Shown piece by piece: positions 36,310 through 46,065 of a DNA stretch of 64,000 nucleotides (its first letter is position 1; every line of letters starts with the position of its first letter). This stretch comes from Pyronema omphalodes (Eukaryota > Ascomycota > Pezizomycetes > Pezizales > Pyronemataceae): contig JAJJXM010000014.1 in assembly GCA_024516155.1 (NCBI GenBank), positions 248,001-312,000 of the forward strand, written 5' to 3'. The translations under genes and the position numbers were made by a program. Below the pieces are notes generated by a model. The model did no database searches. It saw only the letters and a list, made by a program, of their open reading frames with translations, and was not told the origin of the DNA.

Positions 36310-36747
36310 ATTTCTGCGCTGTGCGTAGAGGTTGGGAATAGACAAAAATAGAGCGGGTGGGGGGAGGGGGGGGAGGGGGGGAAGGGAGGGGAGTGGGAGT
36401 GGGAGTGGCAAGACCGCAGCCTCGGTTAATGTAGATTAATATCCGAATTACGGGGGAAAAAAATTCAAAAGTTGCTGGCTTCATCATCATCATATGATTC
36501 ATATCGTTTTTCTTCTTCTATTCGGGCGGAATGACGGGGTATATTCTCCATGACCATTGACATAAATTAAACCCTCCTTATGCCTCCCCTTTATTCTTCC
36601 CCAGAAACGTAGTTGAAGCACCAAACACCAACCACCAACCACCATCCCATATCCCCCCCCCCCCCCCTCCCGAAAAACAACAACAACAACCCCTACCATC
36701 AACCTCCCCCAAGCCCTGTATTACGTACTACATAGACCAACCATCAA
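36310..36747. other. Intergenic with G-rich and C-run repeats
   Basis: This holds the 3' flank of the phosphorylase gene, with GGGAGGGG repeats at 36357-36400 and a C15 run near 36653-36667, and then the tRNA upstream region. Confidence 0.5.
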
Positions 36748-36829
36748 TCCTCGGTAGTATAGTGGTTAGTATTTCCGCCTGTCATTGAAAGCATCGCGGG
36801 AGACCGGGGTTCAATTCCCCGCCGAGGAG
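36748..36829 (+). tRNA. tRNA-Asp (GTC) with 10-nt intron
   Basis: The acceptor stem TCCTCGG pairs with CCGAGGA, and the discriminator base is G. The anticodon arm is TCCGC-CTGTCA/C-GCGGG, giving anticodon GTC at positions 34-36. An intron of 10 nt (36785-36794, TTGAAAGCAT) follows position 37, the normal place for nuclear tRNA introns. The T arm is CCGGGGTTCAATTCCCCG. The mature length is 72 nt plus CCA, which is not encoded. Confidence 0.96.
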
Positions 36830-36835
36830 TTTTTT
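36830..36835 (+). terminator. RNA polymerase III T-run terminator
   Basis: Six T residues immediately follow the tRNA discriminator base, and a second T7 run lies at 36838-36844. This is the standard Pol III termination signal. Confidence 0.85.
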
Positions 36836-36844
36836 GATTTTTTT

Positions 36845-37457
36845 CCTGTTCCTCCCCTGGTATATCTGGTATTGTTTTTTCCCCTGGTATCTCTGGTATT
36901 TCTGGTGTCTCTGGTATCTCTGCTGTCCCTGGTATCTTGGTGTCTCTGGTATCTGGTATCTGGTATCTTGGTGTCTTGGTATCTGGTATCTCTGGTATAT
37001 CTGCTGTCTGGTATCTGGTGTCCCTGCTGTCCCTGCTGTCCCTGGTGTCTCTGGTATCTGGTGTCTTGGTGTCTTGGGATCTTGGTGTCTGGTATATCTG
37101 GTATTTCTGCTGTCTCTGGTCTCTGGTATCTGGTATCTGGTATCTTGGTATATTTGGTATTGTTTATTCGCCCTGGTGTCTCTGGTATCTTGGTATTTCT
37201 GGTATATCTGCTGTCTCTGGTGTCCTGGTGTCTTGGTCTCTGCTGTCCCTGGTATCTGGTATCCCTGCTGTCCCTGCTGTCTCTGTTACTCGTACCTAAA
37301 GCTGGTAGCGCTAGGTAGAGGTATCTTTTGTTTTTGGTTGTTGTTTTTGATTTTGATTTTGATTTTGATTTTGATTTTGATTTTGATTTTGATTTTGATT
37401 TTGATTTTGATTTTGATTTTGATTTTGATTTTGATTTTGATTTTGATTTTGATTTTG
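36845..37457 (+). repeat. CTGGTATCT array and (TTTTGA)n microsatellite
   Basis: A degenerate array of CTGGTATCT, CTGGTGTCT and CTGCTGTCC units runs from about 36856 to 37290, starting just after the tRNA terminator. After a short unique piece, about 19 TTTTGA hexamers follow (37344-37457). Apparent Leu/Val- or Phe/Asp-rich proteins in these arrays are artefacts. Confidence 0.88.
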
Positions 37458-37807
37458 TTGTAGCGAATAATGATGGCTTTGTTTTTGCTTTTCTTGTAGC
37501 GAATAATGATGGCTTTTTGTTTTTTTGGTTATTTAGATAGATGGATAGATGGATGGATGGATAGATAGATAGATAGATAGCACCAGGCTGTAGGGTATAG
37601 GGGTGTAGGGTGTAGGCTGTAAGGTGTAGGAAACCTTACCTTACCTAGTCCAGAAACTTCAATATATCTGGAAACATATTCTGGAAACATATCTGGAAAC
37701 ATCAGAGGTGGGGGGGGGGGGGGGTTTAAATATCTCTTTTTTGTTACTTTTTTTGTCATTCTGATAATGAAGCACCTCTGAGTAATCAGTAATCAGTAAT
37801 CAGTAAT
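37458..37807. repeat. Short tandem repeats flanking repeat B
   Basis: Contents: TAGCGAATAATGATGGCTTT twice (37462-37482, 37497-37517), TAGA/TGGA tetramers (37537-37580), GGTGTAGG-like units, TCTGGAAACATA units (37669-37701), a G-run near 37709-37724, and AGTAATC x4 (37781-37809). Confidence 0.75.
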
Positions 37808-39085
37808 CAGCAGACCTCCCAACGGTATAGTATATCCAGTTTCCCGGGTAAAACCATAACCCAGGTAAAATCATAACCCAAGTAAACCAGGACCCAAGTA
37901 AACCGAACCAACAATCCACAGTTACATGTAGTTACATGTAGTTAGTTAGTTATTTAGTTAGTTAGTTCAATTTCCGTGTCCCTGATATGCAGTTAGTTCA
38001 TTTTTGATGGGTTTATAGATGATAGAACTAGGCATGTAACTACAGTGTACTGATTAAACTGATTAAACTGATTGAACTGATTGAACGGACTCGGTAATCA
38101 GTTTACTGGCTGGCAGATATGAACCGGTTTAACTGATCAAGAACCTGTGCATGCAGGAGTAAATAATGTATTCAAATATTTCAACCTCGTTTCAACCCAC
38201 CGGTGACCGAACCGCCGACCCTGCGAGCCGCTGACCCTGCGAGCCGCTGACCCTGCCAGTATCTTAACTCATCAACCCTCCTGATTTCGCCAGCTTGTGG
38301 TAAGCTGGTAAGCTGATTTCCTGGCCTTGACGAAATGGCGGTGAGCATACTTTCGGTTCCCGATGACTTCCGAGTCTAGGCTATTGTTTTCTGAAGGAAA
38401 GTGGATTGTTATATCGTACCGCCACAGGGCTCCAAAATGTAACGACGAGAATGAAAACCAGTAGGAAGTAGGGAGGTGGCAAGAGGTCCAAGAAATGAAG
38501 TGCGCTCTGGGGCGGATCCCAGCGAGACTCTAAGGTAAACAGCTAAAAGCCTCGAAATTTATTCAGAATATAACATACGTCATAAACTTAAGGTTGGGAT
38601 CGTTGAAGAAAATCAAATCAAATCAAATCAGCTATTGAATGCAGGCAGATACTCTATAATCCATCGAGGGGTTCAAGAACTTCAATCGTGGGCATCAGTT
38701 GTTATTTCTGTCGACCCAAGTGACCCAAGTGACCAAATTGATGTAGAATTTTGTTATGTATCATTGTATGAACTGAATAATATTTCTTGCCTCTTCATAA
38801 ACTAGTTTCTCTGGAGAAACCAGTTTTTCGATTTTTTTTTTCGCAGTTTTATACAGTTTTATACAGTTCAATTGCCTGGTTTGCTATGCAAGCCTTGCTT
38901 TCAGTTAACTGGTTTTCGCAGTTTTCGCAGTTTAACCAGTTTAATCAGTTTAACCAGTTTATAATACTGACAGTAAACTGAACTGGGTGGCCTTACAGTT
39001 CTCATATTCCAACAGTCCAACAGTCCGTTTCCCGTTTTTGTCGTCATTTGAAATTGGTTTGTATGACTGCGAGGTCTGGGATTGG
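37808..39085 (+). repeat. Dispersed repeat family, copy B
   Basis: This is collinear with copy A (27567-28672). It carries its own expansions: TAGTTAGT tetramers (37927-37970), ATTAAACTG units (38053-38090), a GACCCTGCGAGCCGCT tandem (38216-38256) and AACCAGTTT units near the right end. A third LINE-like 3' end lies inside it. No coding capacity is recognised. Confidence 0.65.
38491..38632 (+). mobile_element. LINE-like retroposon 3' end, copy 3 (nested in repeat B)
   Basis: On the plus strand: GCTCTGGGGCGGATCCCAG, then ACGTCATAAACTTAAGGTTG followed by GGATCGTTGAAG, then an (AATCA)4 tail at 38611-38630. These blocks occur in the same order at the 3' end of copy 1 on its minus strand. The left limit is uncertain and may extend to about 38340. 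It is non-coding and truncated. Confidence 0.6.
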
Positions 39086-40441
39086 TTTGGTATCTGGATA
39101 GAAGGAAGTGTTGCTTGTTGCTTGTTGCTCTGGCTTGTTGCTTGTTTCTTGTTTCTTGTTGCTTGTTTCTTGTTGCTTGTTGCTCTGGCTTGTTTCTTTT
39201 TACTAATCGAATCTAACAGGTTATAAGTACCATGAAGCGCTGGAATTTAGATTGTCATTGTCGTTGCCATTTCCACTGTTGTTTATAGTCAGTGTTAGGG
39301 TTATAAATTAATGATATAAATCAGTGATATGAAATACAAGGTATATATATGTAGGTAGAGATAGACCTAGCTAGTAGCTATTGAAGCAGAGGTGCATGGG
39401 GATTGGATTTGTTTACGGAATATTTAGCATGACATGATGCCGTTTTTTATTTTTTTTTTTTTTTTTTTTTTTTTTTATTTTTTTTTTTTTTTTTGGGGGG
39501 GGGGGGGGGGGGTAGTGAGGTTGCGTAGGTATTGTTGGTTTATTGGTTGCTGAAAGGGGGTTTGAGTTTTGATTGACGGTTGATGGTTGATGGTGAAAAT
39601 GAGTGATAGGATGTGAAGAATCCCTTTGTTACGAATGATATTGCTGCAATTCAGAGGAGGATGGAGTGGGGGGGTTTTTTTATTGGGTGGCTTGAAGACT
39701 GGTTAGGATGAGGGGATTGAGTATGCGCGAAGGGTATTTTTGTTTTTTTAAGTGGGGACTGGGAAATGGTGGGAATCGGGGGTTGAATACGAACTCGTTG
39801 GTAGGTTTATATTGTCTTGAATGGGAGTATGTACGGGATAAACAATATGGGAGTATGTTCAAGAGGGATTATGGGAATTCAAAAAATAGATATTGAGAGT
39901 TGTAGTTGTGATGAATCCTCTTCGCCGATCATAGGATCGTGGCGGAGGAGTTCAAGTGTACCGTTCCGCGGACCGTGCTACGATCATGACGTACGATACG
40001 GCATACTCCCAATTAATCCGTTTATAACCGCATTATATCAGCACCAACAATATAATCCGAAGTATCATAATGCTTCCAAGAGTAAACATCAGCTTAACAG
40101 TGTTATTAAAGACAAACCGACTAATTGAAATTATTTCTTTGTGAGTTTCTTACATTGAAAGTGCAATGCTTACATTGCATTCACAGAAACAAATATTCTA
40201 CAGTAACACCTAGGTGCCCACTAAGTATCAAATAGAACACATAGCTCCAAACCGATTCGCCCACCAAGCGCTATCTATTACTTCCAATCTTCCACCACCC
40301 GACAGCTACTTCTCTCCACCTTCACGCTCCCAAGCTCCAGCTCCATCTCCAGCTCCATCTCCAGCTCCTCTTAGCCACCCCACACCCACGCATCCCAATC
40401 ACCCATCACCAACAACCAGAGCGCCACCCATCAAACCCACG
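39086..40441. other. Repeat-rich then unique sequence, no gene recognised
   Basis: TTGCTTGTTTC repeats (39113-39200) are followed by a T-rich run of about 50 bases ending in G18 (39443-39512). From 39.6 kb the sequence is unique, with short open frames that I cannot assign. CT-rich sequence at 40300-40440 is the likely promoter/5' UTR of the next gene. Confidence 0.55.
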
Positions 40442-40729
40442 ATGTCAGACCTCCACAACACCGTCGCGCAAGCCATCACACACTTCTGGTTCTGGGTCGG
40501 AATAATCGGAATCGTTACATCGATTACTTACTTTGTCATAATCTTCACCACAACCTATATCCAGAGTTTCTTCACCAAGAGTAATCCCGATAATTGTTGT
40601 ATCGACTATAAGTATCATGACAGTGAGAGTTACGGTATCACTACTGGTATCGATCATAGGGATGCTCTTATTGCTGCTCGTGTTAATGGTATCCCTTATG
40701 GTAGCGCTTATGCTGAGACTTTGGCTTGA
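40442..40729 (+). CDS. Small single-pass membrane protein, unknown
   Basis: The ATG at 40442 opens a 95-residue frame. Residues 16-40 are a strong hydrophobic helix ('FWFWVGIIGIVTSITYFVII'); the remainder is hydrophilic with a Cys-Cys pair and no recognised domain. The upstream CT- and CCA-rich sequence, in frame but without ATG, looks like a fungal 5' UTR. No family is recognised, and a chance frame cannot be excluded. Confidence 0.42.
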   Translation: MSDLHNTVAQAITHFWFWVGIIGIVTSITYFVIIFTTTYIQSFFTKSNPDNCCIDYKYHDSESYGITTGIDHRDALIAARVNGIPYGSAYAETLA

Positions 40730-41841
40730 GGTGAAGATATTGGGGGTATCGGGGATGTCAGTATCGAAGGCGTTGGCGTTGTTGGGGCGTGTAAAAGTCT
40801 TTGTTGGCGGATTTTGGACTCTGGGTGGATAATCATGTGCTGGACTGCAGTTTCGGTGATAGATTTTGGGGGAAGAGTTCTGCTTTTTGTTATGCAGGGT
40901 TGTGGAGAGTTATATGTTTGTAATACACTTTTATACACTATATGGTCGCGATGCTTTAGTTTTGTGAAGCTTGATTTTGTTTTTTTTTTGTTAACTTGTG
41001 GTTAGAAGGATTTCTTCAAGATGAAGCTGTGTTGCTGGAACATGGATACAGTGTCTGATACGCGAACCTATAGAATATCCATTGTCCGGAATATTCACGT
41101 CATTATGATTGAGCGACGGCTACGCCTATAGACGGCTTAGCACGGGTCAAAATATCCCCGTCGCTAATCTGTCACTGAAGATAATTATTACCCACCGGTT
41201 TAATATACGAATTTACCCCAACAATGACGGAGTTCCACTTTATCAACGGGCCCCTTCCGTAGGGAAACGTCGCTTGGAAGTCTTTCTTGTTGATTTACGG
41301 TATGGTTTATTAAAGCTTTACTAGGGATTCGATTGAATACTAGAATTTGACAGGAACTGATCAAATCAGGGAGATCTCGTAATCCCGCAGTTGAAGTTTA
41401 TTTCATTTGACGGATAGTACGAAATTCTATGTATTTAAGAAGCTTCTGTATCTCGTCTTTATTCATAGATCATGTCGATCATGTCAATCCCCCAAGTCTC
41501 TAGAATCAAGAGTGAATTCACAATTTTAATCACACTCCACCATCCAACCTTCCAAAAATCCACCTCAGGCCAAACTATCAATCATCGGATTCCACCGCCC
41601 ATTTAACCACCACCACCCACAACATCACCAATAATCATGCATCAACCCCCGTCAATCCCCTCCTTCAACCCTGCCTTACCCCTGATGATGCAACACCACC
41701 ATTACATCTCTCCATATCCGAGCCTGTATATAAACCCAGCACCCAGCACCCAGCACCCCGCGCCTCCAAAACCCCCTTGCAGTGATTCCATTCTCCCACT
41801 CTCCCTTCTCCCAGCCAACACCTCACCACCTCACCACCAGC
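40730..41841. other. Intergenic, no gene recognised
   Basis: A 3' flank, then unique sequence, then the CCA-rich 5' flank of the asparaginase-like gene. That flank contains an upstream ATG (41637) opening a Pro/His-rich frame that overlaps the gene's start out of frame; this could be an upstream ORF. Confidence 0.45.
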
Positions 41842-43065
41842 ATGTCCCAACACATCCAACCGCGCATCATAATCCACGGCGGCGCCGGTACCATCAGCCG
41901 CAACAACCTCGTCCCCGGATCCCCACAATACACCGCCTACACCGATTCCCTTCGTACACTTCTGCAAGCCGGCAACAGCAAACTACAAGGCTCATCCACG
42001 GCTTTAGACGCCGCTTGTTACGTAGTTTCACTTTTCGAAGATGATCCGTTATATAATTGTGGACGGGGAAGTGTTTTTACCCGCGATGGAAAAAATGAAT
42101 TAGAAGCCTCGGTTATGGTATCGAACGGCCCGGGTGGGGATAAAAAGGGTGTTGGAGTGGCTATGTTGCGTTGTGTTAGGAATCCGGTTTTGTTGGCCAG
42201 GGAATTGTTGTTAAGAAAGGAGGAAACGAAACATAATTTTTTGGCGGGGAGACAGGCGGAGAAATTGGCGGAGGATTGGGGGTTGGAAATTGTTTCCCAG
42301 GACTGGTTTTGGACGGAGAGAAGATGGAAGGAACATTTAAGGGGGTTGAAGGGAAGGGAGGTGGATAAGTGGACGATGCCGGAGAAGGAAGATGCAGAGA
42401 TGATGATGGAGGATAAGTCGTTGGGGGATCAGGAGATTGAGGAGTATTTGCCCCAGGGAACAGTGGGATGTGTTGTGATGGACAAGTGGGGGAATATTTG
42501 TGCTGCGACTTCAACGGGTGGTATGACGAATAAGTTACCGGGGAGGATTGGGGATACTCCAACGCTTGGAGCGGGGTTTTGGGCGGAGGAGTGGGAGGTG
42601 CCGGCTGCGAGACCGAGAGTTACACCGGCGGCTGCAGCGGGTGGGCTCATGGAGGGATTGCAGAATTTGGTGACTGATTGTTTTCCCTGCCCACAAGAAC
42701 ATTCTGAGCCTTTGCTTGAGAAGACATTGCCGACTAATCGGAAGGCTATTGGATTGAGTGGTACTGGGAATGGGGACTATTTCCTGAGGCTGGCGGCGGC
42801 GCATAATGTTACAGCGAGGTATAGATTTGGTGGGAGGAGTTTCAAGGCGGCTGTAAAGGAGGTTATTGGGAGAGAGGGAGAGATGCAGAGGGCTGCGGAG
42901 AGGATTGGGAGGTGGGGTACTGGAGAAGGAGAGGGTGGGTTCATTGGGATTAATGAAGCGGGAGAATTGGTGTGGGACTTGAACTGTGGAGGAATGTACC
43001 GAGGAATTATAGATGATGAGGGAAATACGAAGGTTGCGGTTTACTGGGATGAGGAGATGCATTAA
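41842..43065 (+). CDS. Isoaspartyl peptidase/L-asparaginase (Ntn hydrolase)
   Basis: An intronless gene of 407 residues from the ATG at 41842. It is a plant-type (type 2) asparaginase of the N-terminal-nucleophile hydrolases. 'PRIIIHGGAG' starts the alpha chain and 'LEDDPLYNCGRGSVFTRDG'-like sequence follows. The autocleavage site is Gly-Thr in 'QGTVGCVVMD', making Thr207 the nucleophile of the beta chain. Substrate-binding Arg and Thr/Gly lie in 'LPGRIGDTP' and 'GTGNGDYF'. The enzyme hydrolyses asparagine and beta-aspartyl peptides in the cytosol. A Lys/Glu/Met-rich insertion (about 165-200) lies just before the cleavage site, a region that is variable in the family. Confidence 0.9.
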   Translation: MSQHIQPRIIIHGGAGTISRNNLVPGSPQYTAYTDSLRTLLQAGNSKLQGSSTALDAACYVVSLFEDDPLYNCGRGSVFTRDGKNELEASVMVSNGPGGDKKGVGVAMLRCVRNPVLLARELLLRKEETKHNFLAGRQAEKLAEDWGLEIVSQDWFWTERRWKEHLRGLKGREVDKWTMPEKEDAEMMMEDKSLGDQEIEEYLPQGTVGCVVMDKWGNICAATSTGGMTNKLPGRIGDTPTLGAGFWAEEWEVPAARPRVTPAAAAGGLMEGLQNLVTDCFPCPQEHSEPLLEKTLPTNRKAIGLSGTGNGDYFLRLAAAHNVTARYRFGGRSFKAAVKEVIGREGEMQRAAERIGRWGTGEGEGGFIGINEAGELVWDLNCGGMYRGIIDDEGNTKVAVYWDEEMH

Positions 43066-46065
43066 AGATGGCTAGAAAAAGTAGGAGGCTGTAGGGCCCG
43101 AGAAAAATAGCAGAATTAAATCTTCTATTCCTGATGACATGTTTTACAATGTCTGAATATGATACACCGCACTTGAATAATTGATCTTTCGCTTCTTTTG
43201 CCTCTGCGGTAGTGCTGAAGGTGCGTGCTCGGGGGTTACTTCAAACCAGGCACACCCAATACAATTCGTACATTGCAAGAGCAGAACCATAATATCAAAG
43301 GTTTCCTAGGAAAAAAGTACAGGATCAAGAGGCCTATGACATTCAGTTATAGCCATAATCATCAAGAAATATTTAGCGCCCCATGGCTCGGAGTGGTCTT
43401 GGTATTTCCTACTGTATGGAGAGAAAGGTCGGGCACAGTGACACAATTACAGAGCGCTGGACTCCCCCTTGTACCCGAGTATATGTAGGGCTCAGGGCTA
43501 GGCCTGCCCAGTATTTGCAGCCCTTGCAGCGCAAAGTCTAAATAGAGTAGTGTTAAAGCTAGACCGGGATGTTTGAACTTTGTGCGTCACCGCACGCTTG
43601 TCAAGTTCGACAGCCCTACTATCCTTCTATCGAACCGCAGAATGTGAACTTCAACACAGCCATCAGTAGGGAACCCCGCCTTCACATAAGCTAGCCGAGG
43701 AGTAGTTTCTATACTACCAAAGATAGAATTCTAGAACTTCTGGTGTTTCCCGTACCTTCCCTTCGAAAGGTTGGGACAGCATCATCGTGAGGAAGAGATG
43801 TTTCCTGTAGGATGCGGTTGGGTTGACCTCCGGGGTTCGCTGCTCAAGCGCGGAGTCCTGCAGTCCATGGTCCGGGAGAAGACGGAATGCTGAGAGTTGT
43901 TTCCAGGAGAATACAGTGGTCAGAAGACTCTGGAAAAACCGGATCGAAGAGCGTTTTCATGTGGAAGGATTGATATTGAGTGGTCGAAGTTGTGGAGGTC
44001 TAAGAAAGTGCTGGTAGGGATAGCCCAGTGAAGAGGTTGGATGTAATTATTTCCGATAGAGTGATGATTCATGGCAGCTTGGAGCACCATAAACTGTCGG
44101 ATGTGTGTTAGCTGCCAAAAGGCCTTCAATCAGGAAGTAATTCGGCAATAATGGATTGAAACGAGGATAATTGATGTGAATCCAGTCAAACTGAAATCGA
44201 TGTGAAGGATAAAGAACATTTTTCAATCGAGTATAATCAATGTTCGATTTTCAAAGTCCCCGAATATTAAGGATGGAAGAGCGGAGGGGTGGAACTTGGG
44301 AAGACTGCCGCAAGCTCGCTCCGTGAACCGGCTCCCTTCTTCAGACACCATCACAATTCTCCACCTCCATATTCCCACGACATCAACAACTTCTAACAAT
44401 CAACCGAGCTTTGTTGACTCAGCTTCTTATCATTTCCATTTCACCGATTATACTTTTTGAAACTTTTATTACTTGCTGTAGTTACATAAAATCAGCGATA
44501 ATTCCACTCAAAATGAATATGACTCAGACACATCGATACCGAAAACACACGAACTTCCCCGCAGTTCTAGATTCTCACGAGATCACTGGAACTTCGATCT
44601 CATTCCAACGGTTCCCTGCCTTCAGTTAGGGCGGCACATGTTCTCTTTGGATGGCCTGAAACTCAATCTCCGCTTCAGTGCGTTGATCCGTGTAGCTATC
44701 CTTATATCCATTTGTACAGCATGTGCGTCCATGTCGTATTTAGTCCGCTGACGTTAATAGAAATGCCTCAACCGGGTAATCCATCATTGCAGCTGTTTCT
44801 CGAATCCTAGCCATGCGACTCCAAGATTCACGCCCAGAAATCCATCTTTCGTTTCAGTTCAGAATGAGATGAGGAAGGGACCCGTGGTTTCTTTGATACA
44901 AGCTTCGCCCAACATCAAGCCCCAACGCCACAGAGTAGTCCAGACGCTTAGTTCGGGTGCGACTGCGGTCGACGCGCCTTCTTAACTCGCCTCCAGCTAC
45001 CCTATGCACTTATGCGGGCTGAGTCGTACCAGCCATGGAAAATAGAACGATGGAACGGTACCTGCTGTATGTACCGGGTCTACGTTGTATCTACGAAACC
45101 CAGGTTCATCCTCATCAATTTCGGGTATAAACCGCTGCGCAGCGTTAGATGCTCTTCGATCTGCCAGGCGCTCCAGGACAATCCTTCGGGACCAGCCTTC
45201 AAATTTCGAAATATAGTACCTTTCGTACAGGTTAAACTTGTAGCTCCCGCAACTCAGCAGAGGCGAGGACCTGATGTATGTACTTGTGCGGAAGTTGCAA
45301 CTGGCGTTTTTGCCGTTTTTTCACACCACCATGCAAGCATCTGTCGCACCTTTCTCGGGCAGGTTGGTTGCGTGAGGAGGTGACGATGGCTTGCAACTTG
45401 CTGGGATGCTACGAATACAGAAAGAACGAATGAGCGCGTAAACACTGCAAAAGAAATCAACAGGCGAACAGGTTCGTTCCAACACGAAAAAGGCGAACGA
45501 ATACAGAGCTGCGGGGTGATTCTGGTGTGGGGTTTTTTTGAGAGCAACGTAGGCATGGGCAGTGTTATCAGTGATGCTAAGTGGACAGTTCCTGTGGGTG
45601 ACTGAGGCATCCAATCAGCGGCTGCCAGCACAGGTGAATTCGGGGCGTCTTGGGTCAAGCGGAGGAAGCGGAACTTGCAGCGGTCTAACCCAACATCGAT
45701 AAATCACTTTGTTGTCACCCTGCTCCTGGTTTCGTTTATTTGGATCTTCTTCTCTTCCGGATGCACTGCATTCCACCAGAGCAACTAATATAGTGCCGAC
45801 GGAAAGTGCGTTTAGGGGACTCATAAGCTTTGGTATTTCACGTCCGCTTCTTCCTCTTCCCTCTCTGGTGAAGGAACCGCACCAAACATTTCGAAGACTC
45901 GGCTCTATATTTCAACATTCCATAAAGCAGTTCAAGGGCCTGATCGATTAATACGCCCATTGAATTGAACATTATTCTAGCATAAACTCAGCATAAAATA
46001 AACCACCTACCAATTCAATCCAACATCACTTTTCGACATTCCAGTGCGATTTCACGAACTTCGCC
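43066..46065. other. Three-kilobase stretch without a recognised gene
   Basis: The asparaginase 3' flank is followed by unique sequence of ordinary composition. Open frames of 60-130 codons on both strands (for example minus 45254..45658) have no recognised family. The last few hundred bases are the promoter of the gene at 46066. I see no RNA gene. Confidence 0.45.

Noticed and set aside
35374..36411. Antisense frames over the phosphorylase gene
   Set aside because: They are shadows caused by the biased codon use of the real gene on the plus strand.
36785..37540. Long hydrophobic Leu/Val/Tyr frames and a Phe-Asp repeat protein
   Set aside because: They arise from the CTGGTATCT array and the (TTTTGA)n microsatellite and start inside the tRNA gene.
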